Shown here: positions 55,230-63,616 of the stretch, piece by piece
Numbering within the stretch: position 1 is the first letter of the stretch
Layout of the letters: every line of letters begins with the position of its first letter
Source: CAVVSQ01 sp963848825
GTDB taxonomy: Bacteria > Planctomycetota > Planctomycetia > Gemmatales > Gemmataceae
NCBI GenBank assembly: GCA_963848825.1
Contig: CAWKFA010000017.1
Location: forward strand, 186,001 to 250,000
Length of the DNA stretch: 64,000 nt
Direction: 5' to 3'
The notes under the pieces: generated by a model
What the model saw: only the letters and a program-made list of their open reading frames with translations
Told to the model about the DNA's origin: nothing
Database searches by the model: none
Position numbers and translations under genes: made by a program

Positions 55230-57665
55230 ATGACATGGATTCGTGCAGCGCTCTGCCGCGCGGCACGGTATGTGTCTCCCATCACTGGCATTTCGGCCCG
55301 GAGGCATCGCGTGTTTTCATCTCGACTGGCGCTCACTCCTGTTTTATTCGGCGTTCTGTTACTGCTGGCCGCGCCGAGCGGCCGCGCCCAGGATGCCAAA
55401 CCTGAAGAAATCAAGGACAAGGAGGCGGAAAAGAAGGCCACGCAGCTCCTTCTGCAAAAGGCGGAAGAGGAATACCGGATTTTCTTTCGCAGGCCGGAAG
55501 AGGTGCCGCAATTCTGGGCGGCCATCAAGCTCGAGCTCAATCTTGGTAAGTTTGAGCTGGCTGCCTTGCACCTCAAGCTCTTGCTGCAAAAGGAACCGGC
55601 GGAGGCTGTCGATAGGGAGCTTCTGAAAATCGAAAATGTCGAAGGTTTCGCCCCTTTTGTGCGTCTGCAAACCGTGCGCACCTGGTCTACCAACCCGGCG
55701 CTGCAGGCCGAGGCGCGGAAAAACGTCAAGTCGCTCATCGACCGCGTGACCGTCGCGCTTGATAAGCAATTGAGCGATCCGGCGCGTCTCAGCAAATTCA
55801 TCAAACAGCTCAACGCTCCCACCGTGGAAGAGCGGGCTTTTGGCTTCTTGCAGATACAACGCGCTCGCGACCGGGCTGCCCCCTATCTCGTGGAGGCACT
55901 GCGTACCAGTGCGGGCACTCCTCTACACGGCCGGATTGTGGACGCTCTGCTAAAGCTCGACGCGGAAATTGTGCCGCCTCTCCTGGAAACCCTGAAGGCG
56001 GCTAACCCCAAAGATGCACAAGACCTTGACCTGCGTCTGACCGTTCTCGACATCATCGAGCGGCGGGCGGATAAGCGTGCGGTGCCCTATTTATGGCATC
56101 TCTCGAGCTCGAAGACATATCCCATGCAAATTCGGGACAAAGCCAGGGCGGTGTTGGCCTATCTTCTGGGAAGCGAACCGAGCCATCTACCGCCGGCCAG
56201 AAACGCGCTGACGGAGTTGGCGGAGCGATATTATCAACACAAGGTTCCCTTCACGCTCGGACGCACGGTGTCGGTTTGGCCGTGGGACGGCGAGCATCTC
56301 GCCTTCAAGCCCGTACAACTCACGCCCGCGCAGGCCGAGGAATACTTTGGTCTGCGTTATGTGCGCGAGGCGATTGAGCTGGATCCCAAATACCAACAGG
56401 CGCAGGTCGTCTTGCTTAGCTTGCTGCTTGATCGAACGTTAGCGCCCGATCTCGATCAATTGTTGCTGAAGCCCCTGCCCGCCAAAATCCAACAACTCCT
56501 GGCCACGCTCGATACCGACGTCGTTGACCTGGTATTGGAACGTGCGCTCACGGACGGCAATGTGCCCGTCATTATCGCCACGGTGCATGCCCTGGGCGAA
56601 CGTGGCGAGGCTCGCGCCGGTAAGTTGGCGGCCGGCGGCATGCCCCGCGGCGTCGTGCGGGCGTTACATTATCCGGATCGGCGCGTGCAATTCGCGGCGG
56701 TCAAAGCGATGTTGCGTCAGCCTGTCACCCCATTTCCGGTGGCGACCACGCGGATCGTTGACATCCTGAGGCGGTTTCTCAGCGCCGATGCCAATCCCAA
56801 AATACTCGTCGCTTTTGCACCTTCGCAAAATGCGGCGGACCTACGGCAGGCCATCAAGGAAAGCGGCTTCGAGCCAGTCCTGGTGCCAACAGGCAAGGAA
56901 CTCTTTGAACGCCTGCGCCAATCCGCCGATTACGAAGCCATCGTTCTGGGCAACGACGTACCGCTTCATGAGTTTACGTACCTGCTCGCCAACGTGCGCG
57001 CGGATGCCGATCAGGGGAACCTGCCGATCCTGGTTTTTGCCTCGAAAGACAAGAAGGACGCTCTGGTGACGGCGGCGCAGCGTTACCGGCACGTGAAGAT
57101 ATATTCAGATCTTTTGCCAGCCTTGAAAGAGGAACTGAAAAACACGCTGGATGCCAACATCAAGGAATCGTCGGGCGTGCCCATGGCGCCGGCCGAACGC
57201 AAAGAAATGGCACGCGTGGCTCTCGATATTCTGTGGCGCATGGCCAGGGGCGAGTATCCCGGCTATGATCTACGGCCCACGCTGGGTGCCGTACTGGCGG
57301 CGCTGAACAATCCCGACATGTCCCTGGAAGCGATGGAGATTTTGGGAAGACTGCCGGGGCAGGAGCCCCAAACCCGACTTACCGCCATCGTGTTGAATCT
57401 CGGGCAGGGCAAGTTACGAGTTCCCGCGGCGATTGAACTAAATCGTCATATTCAGAAGTTTGGACTCATGCTCGACAAGGCACAGGCCTCGGGCCTTAAG
57501 GAGGCTTATCGAAATGCTGACGACGATCCCGCATTGCGCACGCAGCTGGCGGCGCTCATTGGCAGCCTGCAATCGAGTTCGCGGCTGACCGGTGCCCGCC
57601 TGCTCGAGTTTCGCCCCGATCCGCCTACGCTGCCGTCAGAGAAGAAGAAAAACAAAACAGATTAA
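55230..57665 (+). CDS. Secreted HEAT-like repeat protein with a degenerate receiver-like domain
   Basis: 811 residues from the ATG at 55230. A signal-peptide-like N-terminus ('VFSSRLALTPVLFGVLLLLA', 'APSGRAQDA') is followed by a charged helical region and HEAT-type repeats ('ARDRAAPYLVEALRTSAGTP', 'IIERRADKRAVPYLWHLSSS', 'RALHYPDRRVQFAAVKAMLR'). Residues of about 523-632 look like a response-regulator fold: 'PKILVAFAPSQNAADLRQAI', 'YEAIVLGNDVPLHEFTYLLA', 'NLPILVFASKDKKDALVTAA'. The phosphoacceptor Asp position after 'AIVLG' is not a clear match, so it is probably a pseudo-receiver. The C-terminus is helical and basic. The function is unknown. It follows lysA by 59 bases on the same strand. 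Confidence 0.78.
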   Translation: MTWIRAALCRAARYVSPITGISARRHRVFSSRLALTPVLFGVLLLLAAPSGRAQDAKPEEIKDKEAEKKATQLLLQKAEEEYRIFFRRPEEVPQFWAAIKLELNLGKFELAALHLKLLLQKEPAEAVDRELLKIENVEGFAPFVRLQTVRTWSTNPALQAEARKNVKSLIDRVTVALDKQLSDPARLSKFIKQLNAPTVEERAFGFLQIQRARDRAAPYLVEALRTSAGTPLHGRIVDALLKLDAEIVPPLLETLKAANPKDAQDLDLRLTVLDIIERRADKRAVPYLWHLSSSKTYPMQIRDKARAVLAYLLGSEPSHLPPARNALTELAERYYQHKVPFTLGRTVSVWPWDGEHLAFKPVQLTPAQAEEYFGLRYVREAIELDPKYQQAQVVLLSLLLDRTLAPDLDQLLLKPLPAKIQQLLATLDTDVVDLVLERALTDGNVPVIIATVHALGERGEARAGKLAAGGMPRGVVRALHYPDRRVQFAAVKAMLRQPVTPFPVATTRIVDILRRFLSADANPKILVAFAPSQNAADLRQAIKESGFEPVLVPTGKELFERLRQSADYEAIVLGNDVPLHEFTYLLANVRADADQGNLPILVFASKDKKDALVTAAQRYRHVKIYSDLLPALKEELKNTLDANIKESSGVPMAPAERKEMARVALDILWRMARGEYPGYDLRPTLGAVLAALNNPDMSLEAMEILGRLPGQEPQTRLTAIVLNLGQGKLRVPAAIELNRHIQKFGLMLDKAQASGLKEAYRNADDDPALRTQLAALIGSLQSSSRLTGARLLEFRPDPPTLPSEKKKNKTD

Positions 57666-57682
57666 ACTTTAGCCAGACCTTG

Positions 57683-59200
57683 TCACGCACGCTCCAGTAA
57701 GTCACGCAGCTTTAGTGCCACCGCCCGCGGGTCCGCTGCGACGCATATTTCGTAGCTAAGGGCGACGCGTGTTCCTCCGGCCCCCAAGATCGCGCCGACA
57801 TTGTCTATCGTCACGCCGCCCAGGACGAAAAAAGGCAGGGCTGTTGTGTCAGCCACCTGTTTGACGAATTCCAGGCCCGGAAACGCGCCAAAATCCTTGG
57901 TTCGCGAGGGGAAGGTTGGACCCACCCCCAAATAGTCCGCGCCTTCCAGTACGGCGTTCTGAACCTGCTCCATGTTGTGCGTGCTGACACCAATAATTGC
58001 GCCTTCACCGAGAAGGCGGCGCGCTTCCCAGACGGGCAAATCATCCTGGCCCAGGTGCACGCCATCGGCTTCCGCCAGGAGTGCGATGTCGGGTCGATCA
58101 TTCACGATAAACAAGGCACCAGCCGCCCGCGTCATTTTGCGCAAATCGCGGGCCGTAGCCAGTAACATGGCGTCCGTCATCGTCTTTTCTCGCAACTGCA
58201 CGACCTGGGCACCCCCCGCCAGCGCTTCGCGGACCGTGCCCGCCAGGGACGTCCGGCACGATGCCTCCGTCACAAGGACATAAAGCCTGGCAGCCGCCAA
58301 CTCGCCTCTCGGATCCCCGGCCGCCAACAAGGCGCGTTCGAGCGTGTAGGACTGATAACGCAAGCGTTCGATGGCCTGGCCGAACTCGGCATTGAGCACC
58401 TTGCCAAATTCTTCCAGACTGCGCAGTGCCTCTTGCAATCGTTTGGCGTTGGCTTGCGCAACGTCACGGGGGCAGGCACGTTCCTGTTCTTGGGCCGTGC
58501 TTATCTCGGTACCGACGTCATGAAGGGTAGAGCGCGCTTGCAGCAGGAGCGGGCCGGGCAATAAGCCCAGGTGGTCGGCCAGACGGTGACGCAGGGTTTT
58601 GAGTTCACGGCACAAAAAGGTATCGCCGCGTACAAATCGGGCATAATCTTCGAGCACACGCAGCGCTTCGCGTGCTCGGTTGGCCGAGGCATCGAGAATG
58701 TGCGCGGTATCGATGGTTTCCGTCGTGGGGGTTAAATCCAACGGCCTGTCCAGGCGCAGTGCCGGCGCCGTGGGTGTTATGATTTCCTTTAAAGCGCTAA
58801 AATCGAGCCCGATGCTTTCCAGGCTGGATCGGGATGCCGCATCGACCTCCAGAGTTGCAAGAAGAAGGTGCTCGGAGGAGATGCTCCCCTCGGCGCCGTG
58901 CGTGCGGGCAAGATCGCGCGCCTGTGCCATGATGGCCTCGGTTGCCGGCGCCAAACGAACGGCGTCGCTACCTACCGGCCCGCTGGCGACGACAGGAAAG
59001 CGTGCCCGTAACCTGTCAAGCGGCACGCCGGCCGCCAGCACCCGAACGACCGGATGGCCCTCCTCCTCGTCCATGAGTGCCTGCAGCAATTCGATGGGGC
59101 CAATTTGCGTGCCGCCGCCGGCATGGACAAGGCATGCGGCTTTCTCCAGGATCGTGACTACGGCCGGTGAATATTCGATTTTCATGGAGAAGCTGGCCAT
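57683..59200 (-). CDS. thiE: Thiamine phosphate synthase fused to ThiD2 and Clp_N-like domains
   Basis: 505 residues, about twice the size of a simple ThiE. Residues 305-505 are ThiE, which joins HMP-PP and thiazole phosphate: 'ARLYVLVTEASCRTSLAGTV', 'VVQLREKTM', 'FIVNDRPDIALLAEADGVHL', 'GQDDLPVWEARRLLG', 'GVGPTFPSRTK', 'FFVLGGVTIDNVGAILGAGG'. Residues of about 167-297 match the ThiD2 domain often found ahead of ThiE ('HILDASANRAREALRVLEDY', 'ARFVRGD'). Residues 1-150 look like two Clp_N repeats ('IGPIELLQALMDEEEGHPVV', 'ISSEHLLLATLEVDAASRSS'). The start may instead be the ATG at 59185. Convergent with the HEAT protein. Confidence 0.88.
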   Translation of the reverse strand: MASFSMKIEYSPAVVTILEKAACLVHAGGGTQIGPIELLQALMDEEEGHPVVRVLAAGVPLDRLRARFPVVASGPVGSDAVRLAPATEAIMAQARDLARTHGAEGSISSEHLLLATLEVDAASRSSLESIGLDFSALKEIITPTAPALRLDRPLDLTPTTETIDTAHILDASANRAREALRVLEDYARFVRGDTFLCRELKTLRHRLADHLGLLPGPLLLQARSTLHDVGTEISTAQEQERACPRDVAQANAKRLQEALRSLEEFGKVLNAEFGQAIERLRYQSYTLERALLAAGDPRGELAAARLYVLVTEASCRTSLAGTVREALAGGAQVVQLREKTMTDAMLLATARDLRKMTRAAGALFIVNDRPDIALLAEADGVHLGQDDLPVWEARRLLGEGAIIGVSTHNMEQVQNAVLEGADYLGVGPTFPSRTKDFGAFPGLEFVKQVADTTALPFFVLGGVTIDNVGAILGAGGTRVALSYEICVAADPRAVALKLRDLLERA

Positions 59201-59419
59201 TCGCGAAAGTAGACCCAGAGTCGCGTGCTTGTGCAGCTTAACCTAACATAACCTGTTCGGGATTTCCTCCCAATCTTTCCTGTCCACTTAAGCCGGATGT
59301 ATTGGGTAGATTTCACATCTTTTGAGCTTTTCCAGGATTGTTTTTGCAGATCCGCTCGCCAATGCCCGATCCAACTTTAAAGATAAGGTCCCAATTAATG
59401 ACATTGAGGTCTCCCCACC

Positions 59420-60673
59420 ATGATTCGCATTTTTGGCAACCTTCGCATAATCCGCCGACATGCCATCCGCAAGACGTTCGTCGCCATCGGCCTCTGTTTC
59501 ATTCCGCTGCAGACTCAAGGACAGGACACTGTTGTCGTTAAACGTTCGTTACCAGAGTTGGTTAACCTGGGCCTCGAGAGGCAGCCCGCGCTGGCAGCCG
59601 CGCGGGCAAGCTTGACGGCTGCGGATAGCAGCGTAAATGGGCTAAACAGCCTGAAGTTTGCGGGCTTGTTCGCGAAGGACATGCCGCTTCGCAAACAGCA
59701 AGCCTGCCTGGGAGTGACCATCGCGGCCGCCTCCCTTGAACAAGCGGAATGGGAGACACGCTATGCCGTGGTTCGGAACTACTTTTCGGTGATCTATGCA
59801 CGCGAGCAGACCAAAGTCGTCATTCGCATGAAATCGAAGCTGGAAGACGCTCTGAGCAAAGCTCGCGACCTCATCAAAGTCGGCGACCCCGACCTCAAGG
59901 TGACGAAGCTCGATGAAAAGCTGCTCGACCTAAATCTCAAGATGCTGGTGACGAAAGAAGCGGAAGCCCGGAACGGGGTTCGCAAGGCATTCGCCGCATT
60001 GCGGGAAGCCCTGGGTGTGGAGCTTGACTTTCCCCTGGATATCCAGGGCGATTCTTTGCCCCCCCTGGCCAAAGACTTTAATCGAGATGCCCTGGTAGCC
60101 ATGGCGCTTGGCAGCCGCTGGGAGATCACACAGGCGGCTTCCGCCTATGACGTGACAGCGCTCGAAGTCCAGGCTCAGGGGAAGATACGCGGACCCAACG
60201 GCCGTACTTTTGCAAGTGGCTCGGACGTCCATGCCAAACCGATTCCACAGGGCATTGCTAACGGCGAGTATCGCCCCGGCGCGATTGGCCTGGAAATGCC
60301 CGGATCGCTGGCGGGACGCAAGGATCAACGGGTGGAGCGGGCGCAGGCGCTAAGTGACCGAGCGGCTGCCGTCGTGGATAAGACCCGAAACCTGGTGGCG
60401 CTCGAAGTGGATGCCACTTATTTGAAATGGCTGGAAGCCGCCGAGAAGGTCAAGGGCCTGGAAGGCGCACCCAAGATTGCCACGGACATCACCGTGGATA
60501 TCAGAAAAGAATTCGACAAGGGCAAAGTTCCCGGCGAAGCGATTCTGCGGGCCCAGGCGATGGAAGAGCAGATTGCCGCCTCCTATAACGAGGCCCTTTA
60601 TCTACACGCTCTGGCCCTGGCGGCACTGGAACGCGTGACTGCCGGCGGCTATCGCATGACGGGGCAGCCTTAA
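59420..60673 (+). CDS. TolC-like outer membrane efflux protein
   Basis: Predicted outer-membrane/periplasmic channel of the TolC family. A signal-like N-terminus ('KTFVAIGLCFIPLQTQGQ') is followed by long amphipathic helices in the TolC pattern: 'LGLERQPALAAARASLTAAD', 'RNYFSVIYAREQTKVVIRMK', 'DLKVTKLDEKLLDLNLKMLV', 'VERAQALSDRAAAVVDKTRN', 'DKGKVPGEAILRAQAMEEQI'. Its 417 residues are within range, with no visible C-terminal beta anchor. A binding-protein gene follows after 54 bases on the same strand. No ABC or RND pump component is nearby, so the partner is unknown. Confidence 0.78.
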   Translation: MIRIFGNLRIIRRHAIRKTFVAIGLCFIPLQTQGQDTVVVKRSLPELVNLGLERQPALAAARASLTAADSSVNGLNSLKFAGLFAKDMPLRKQQACLGVTIAAASLEQAEWETRYAVVRNYFSVIYAREQTKVVIRMKSKLEDALSKARDLIKVGDPDLKVTKLDEKLLDLNLKMLVTKEAEARNGVRKAFAALREALGVELDFPLDIQGDSLPPLAKDFNRDALVAMALGSRWEITQAASAYDVTALEVQAQGKIRGPNGRTFASGSDVHAKPIPQGIANGEYRPGAIGLEMPGSLAGRKDQRVERAQALSDRAAAVVDKTRNLVALEVDATYLKWLEAAEKVKGLEGAPKIATDITVDIRKEFDKGKVPGEAILRAQAMEEQIAASYNEALYLHALALAALERVTAGGYRMTGQP

Positions 60674-60727
60674 TACTAACTTTCAACTTCGACGGGCAAC
60701 TTGGCACAACACAACGAGGAACTATTC

Positions 60728-61666
60728 ATGTCCCAAAGGACCCTGTTCGGGGCCGGGCTGGCCCTCTGTATGCTCGGCCTGACTGTGGCTGTGCCTGCCG
60801 GGGAGAGCAAATCGACCGATCCTGTGCGTATCGGCATGGTGAGTTCGCTCTTCAACGATATTCCCCCCGGGCTCGTCGAATTCGCGGGCGGGCCCTTCAA
60901 AATGATGGTGAAAGAATTTACCGGCCTGGATGGCCAACTCAAGGTCGGTGGCGATGCCTACGAAGTGGGCAGGAAGCTGAGCACCCGGGAACTGGACCTG
61001 GCCGTGTTTCACGGTTTCGAGTTTGGTTGGGCGCGCCAGAAGTACCCGGGCCTGCGGCCGCTAACGATTGCCGTCAGTAAATTCCGGCAGGTCAATGCGT
61101 TTCTCGTGGTGCGTTCGGATAGCGATATCAAGACGTTCGGTGATCTAAGCGGCAAGGACGTTGGGTTTCCGCGAAAGAGTAAAGAGCATTGCCGAATCTT
61201 CATGGAACGTAGCTGCGTCGATTGCGCCCAGTGTGGCTCGAAGCGGTTTTTCAACCAGGTGTTCGCCTCGGCGAACGCGGACGACGCCATGGACGATGTA
61301 TTGCGTGGCAAGCTGCAGGCGGTTGTCACCGACAACGCCTCCCTGGAAGAGTACGAACAGTTCAAGCCCGGTTGCTATGCCCGTCTCAAAGTCATCAAGC
61401 AGTCCGAGCCGTTTCCGCCGGCCGTCGTGGCTTTTTACGAGGGCGCGTTGGAGGCGGATACGCTCAAGCGCTTTCGCGACGGCATGATCACCGCCAATCA
61501 ATCGCCGCGCGGCCGCGATATGATGAGCATCTTCAAAATGACGGCTTTCGAGCCCGTTCCCGAAAACTACGAGCACCAGGTCGCGGAGATCCTGCGACAC
61601 TACCCACGCCCGCGACGACCGAGAAGATATCACAAAAATAGCCGCTGGCGCGCCGGGCGACATTAA
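60728..61666 (+). CDS. PhnD-like phosphate/phosphonate-type substrate-binding protein
   Basis: Periplasmic binding protein. Signal peptide 'LFGAGLALCMLGLTVAVPAG', then the PhnD-type pattern 'VRIGMVSSLFNDIPPGLVEF', 'RKLSTRELDLAVFHGFEFGW', 'NAFLVVRSDSDIKTFGDLSG', 'KDVGFPRKSKEHCRIFMERS'. An unusual cysteine cluster follows ('CVDCAQCG'). The ATG at 60728 has AGGA upstream. The last 15 residues ('RPRRPRRYHKNSRWRAGRH') may be out of frame: a one-base change near 61605 would end it as 'TPATTEKISQK' at 61641. No permease or ATPase genes are adjacent, so it may sense rather than transport (inference). Confidence 0.8.
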   Translation: MSQRTLFGAGLALCMLGLTVAVPAGESKSTDPVRIGMVSSLFNDIPPGLVEFAGGPFKMMVKEFTGLDGQLKVGGDAYEVGRKLSTRELDLAVFHGFEFGWARQKYPGLRPLTIAVSKFRQVNAFLVVRSDSDIKTFGDLSGKDVGFPRKSKEHCRIFMERSCVDCAQCGSKRFFNQVFASANADDAMDDVLRGKLQAVVTDNASLEEYEQFKPGCYARLKVIKQSEPFPPAVVAFYEGALEADTLKRFRDGMITANQSPRGRDMMSIFKMTAFEPVPENYEHQVAEILRHYPRPRRPRRYHKNSRWRAGRH

Positions 61667-61667
61667 C

Positions 61668-61700
61668 AGGGCCGGGACCCCATGGTTCCCGGCCCTTTTC
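61668..61700 (+). terminator. Intrinsic terminator
   Basis: AGGGCCGGGA (61668-61677) pairs perfectly with TCCCGGCCCT (61687-61696), followed by TTTTCGTTTT. It ends the TolC/PhnD-like transcript. Confidence 0.88.
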
Positions 61701-61773
61701 GTTTTAGCTTCCGTTTAACGTCAGCCTCTTATTAACGAACAATGAGAGTTAGGTAAGGTAGGTTGAATTGTCC

Positions 61774-61802
61774 TTGCATTTCACGGCGCCCACCTCCATA
61801 AT
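61774..61802 (+). promoter_or_regulatory. Candidate promoter for the BON protein gene
   Basis: TTGCAT (61774-61779), 17-base spacer, CATAAT (61797-61802), 90 bases before the ATG. Confidence 0.4.
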
Positions 61803-61891
61803 TTTTTTTGATGGAAAAATGATTAAAGAAGCTGGCGTTTGCCGCCGATAGAACACTGTACCCCGTTCCCGTTCTCAAAAGGAAGTGCCGC

Positions 61892-62659
61892 ATGCGTAAA
61901 CGATGGTTCCTTCATGGGATATTGGCCAGTGCGGCGTTCTTGGGTAGCGTCCAGGCGAGTCACGCCCAGGGCGGTGGGGGCGGCGGCGGAGGTGGTGGCG
62001 GTGGTGGCCTGTCCAGCTCGGGTGGCCTTACTGCCACGGCTGGAGGAGGTGGCACTGCCGGTGGAACGAGTTCCACGGGCGGCATTGCTTCCCTTGGGAC
62101 TAGTTCAAGCACGGCAAAATCGTCCAGCTCGGGCACGACCATTCCAGCCGCCAGCGATCCCTATGCCTCAACCTATGGCAACCCGCTGGCGATCGGCAAC
62201 TCTGGGGTGGCCACAAGCTTTTCCTACAACAACTCGGGCGGGGTGACCCAAATCGGCAGTCAAACCGGTTTTGGCGTACCCACATTCGCCGCCAGCACCA
62301 CGACGACCGCTACTGTGCGCACTGCAGGCAGCACCACCGGTGTTAATGCAGGTGGCTTTAGTACTTTGGGTATCGCCAAAACACCATCCTACACCACCGT
62401 GTTGTCGGACGATGTGCCGCTTGTCATGCCCAACCCGGTCAAACTCCAGGGCGAGCTTTTGGCCAGCTTGCGCAACTCATCCTTTTTGGAAAGCGTCCGC
62501 GGCGTGGTGCTCGCGGTAGATGGCTCTACCGTATTTCTCAAGGGCCAAGTTCCCACGGAACAAATGCGCACTCGCGTGGAAAACCTCGTGCGTTTGACAC
62601 CTGGCGTTCGCGGTGTCGTTAATGAATTGGTTGCTCCAGCACCAGCAATCAGGCAGTAG
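61892..62659 (+). CDS. Exported glycine-rich protein with C-terminal BON domain
   Basis: 255 residues. A signal peptide ('FLHGILASAAFLGSVQASHA') is followed by a run of 13 glycines and a low-complexity Gly/Ser/Thr region (about 26-165). The C-terminal 80 residues match a BON domain ('KLQGELLASLRNSSFLESVR', 'GVVLAVDGSTVFLKGQVPTE', 'NLVRLTPGVRGVVNELVAPA'), a small fold often found in envelope proteins that contact lipid or bridge layers. AAAAGGAAG precedes the ATG. It is probably monocistronic. Confidence 0.82.
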   Translation: MRKRWFLHGILASAAFLGSVQASHAQGGGGGGGGGGGGGLSSSGGLTATAGGGGTAGGTSSTGGIASLGTSSSTAKSSSSGTTIPAASDPYASTYGNPLAIGNSGVATSFSYNNSGGVTQIGSQTGFGVPTFAASTTTTATVRTAGSTTGVNAGGFSTLGIAKTPSYTTVLSDDVPLVMPNPVKLQGELLASLRNSSFLESVRGVVLAVDGSTVFLKGQVPTEQMRTRVENLVRLTPGVRGVVNELVAPAPAIRQ

Positions 62660-62853
62660 TCGCCTCAAACATCCTATCTTTGCCAGGCGGCTTAATTTGC
62701 CCATTTCACGCCGCGGCGCTGGGAAACCATTGCGCAATCTCGCCTACTACGGTGCGTGTTTTTGCCGCACCACATCTTCGCGCCAGGCTAATTCACAATA
62801 AAATCGCTTGTAAACATTGGGAAAACGGGTTCTTGCCTAACGGACCCGGGCAC

Positions 62854-62870
62854 TGGCATAGCGTGTGCTA
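62854..62870 (+). promoter_or_regulatory. Candidate sigma54 (-24/-12) promoter for csrA
   Basis: TGGCATA-GCGT-GTGCTA: GG and GC elements separated by exactly ten bases, close to the TGGCACG-N4-TTGCA consensus. It lies 53 bases ahead of the csrA ATG. Sigma54 control of flagellar-linked genes is common, but this site is a pattern match only. Confidence 0.4.
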
Positions 62871-62922
62871 CAAATCCTGCCGGTTAACTATGGATTTCAT
62901 TTCTCGTTCACGGAGGATGACG

Positions 62923-63216
62923 ATGTTGGTACTATCCCGCAAGCCTGGCGAAAAAGTGGTCATCGGTAACGGCATCATCGTTACGGTGGTTGAGGTCAAA
63001 GGCAACCGCGTTCGGCTGGCCTTCGAAGCCCCTGGCGACGTAAAAATTATGCGCTCTGAGTTGTTGGAAGGACGAGCCGATAACTCCCCATCGGCGGATG
63101 AAGTGGATGCCGATCTGGCCAAGAAGCCTTCCGAGTGGCACGCGGAGCCGGACGCCGAGGTGCGGCCTACTCACCGTATTCGAGGCTATTCAAAGATCAT
63201 TCCGCACCGGAACTAA
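62923..63216 (+). CDS. csrA: Carbon storage regulator / translational repressor CsrA
   Basis: RNA-binding dimer that blocks ribosome access at GGA sites; often linked to flagellar genes, where it controls flagellin translation. The core is intact: 'MLVLSRKPGEKVVIGNGIIV', 'TVVEVKGNRVRLAFEAPGDV', 'KIMRSEL'. The GGAGG at 62912-62916 is best spaced for the ATG at 62923, although an ATG at 62917 is also in frame. At 97 residues it is longer than the usual 60-75, with an acidic then basic tail ('ADEVDADLAKKPSEWHAEPD', 'HRIRGYSKIIPHRN'). It ends 7 bases from the convergent fliN. Confidence 0.93.
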   Translation: MLVLSRKPGEKVVIGNGIIVTVVEVKGNRVRLAFEAPGDVKIMRSELLEGRADNSPSADEVDADLAKKPSEWHAEPDAEVRPTHRIRGYSKIIPHRN

Positions 63217-63223
63217 ACGGCGA

Positions 63224-63613
63224 CTATTTCTTCGTTCCCTGCTTGGGATCGAGAATCTCTTGAATACGAATGGCGAAGCGGTCTTCGATCACCACGACCT
63301 CTCCTCGCGCAAAGGGAACGCCCTGGACGAGCAGGTCGATGGGCTCGGAGATGGACCGGTCCAGGCCGACGACCGAGCCAATGCCCAGTTTGAGTATTTC
63401 GCCGATCGACATGGTGACACGCCCAAGCTCGGCGGTCACGGATACCGCTACGTCAAGCAAATGGTTCAAGGAACCCGCTTCGCCCGCCGCCGCGATAGCC
63501 TTGAACTCGGGAAACTCCGCGATGCTGGCCAGGACGGCTTGATTGGGCGCGGCCTCGGCAGGCGGTGCCGCCGTTGGTTGCGCAGCGTCCAGAGGTTGGT
63601 TGGCGGCACTCAT
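63224..63613 (-). CDS. fliN: Flagellar motor switch protein FliN
   Basis: C-ring component involved in rotation switching and export. An Ala/Pro-rich N-terminus is followed by the SpoA domain: 'LLDVAVSVTAELGRVTMSIG', 'EILKLGIGSVVGLDRSISEP', 'IDLLVQGVPFARGEVVVIED', 'RFAIRIQEIL'. Its 129 residues are the normal size. It starts 3 bases after the fliM stop, so the two are translationally coupled. Confidence 0.94.
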   Translation of the reverse strand: MSAANQPLDAAQPTAAPPAEAAPNQAVLASIAEFPEFKAIAAAGEAGSLNHLLDVAVSVTAELGRVTMSIGEILKLGIGSVVGLDRSISEPIDLLVQGVPFARGEVVVIEDRFAIRIQEILDPKQGTKK

Positions 63614-63616
63614 GGT

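Noticed and set aside
59201..59419. TPP riboswitch ahead of the thiE fusion
   Set aside because: Neither of the conserved THI-box core segments is recognisable in the leader.
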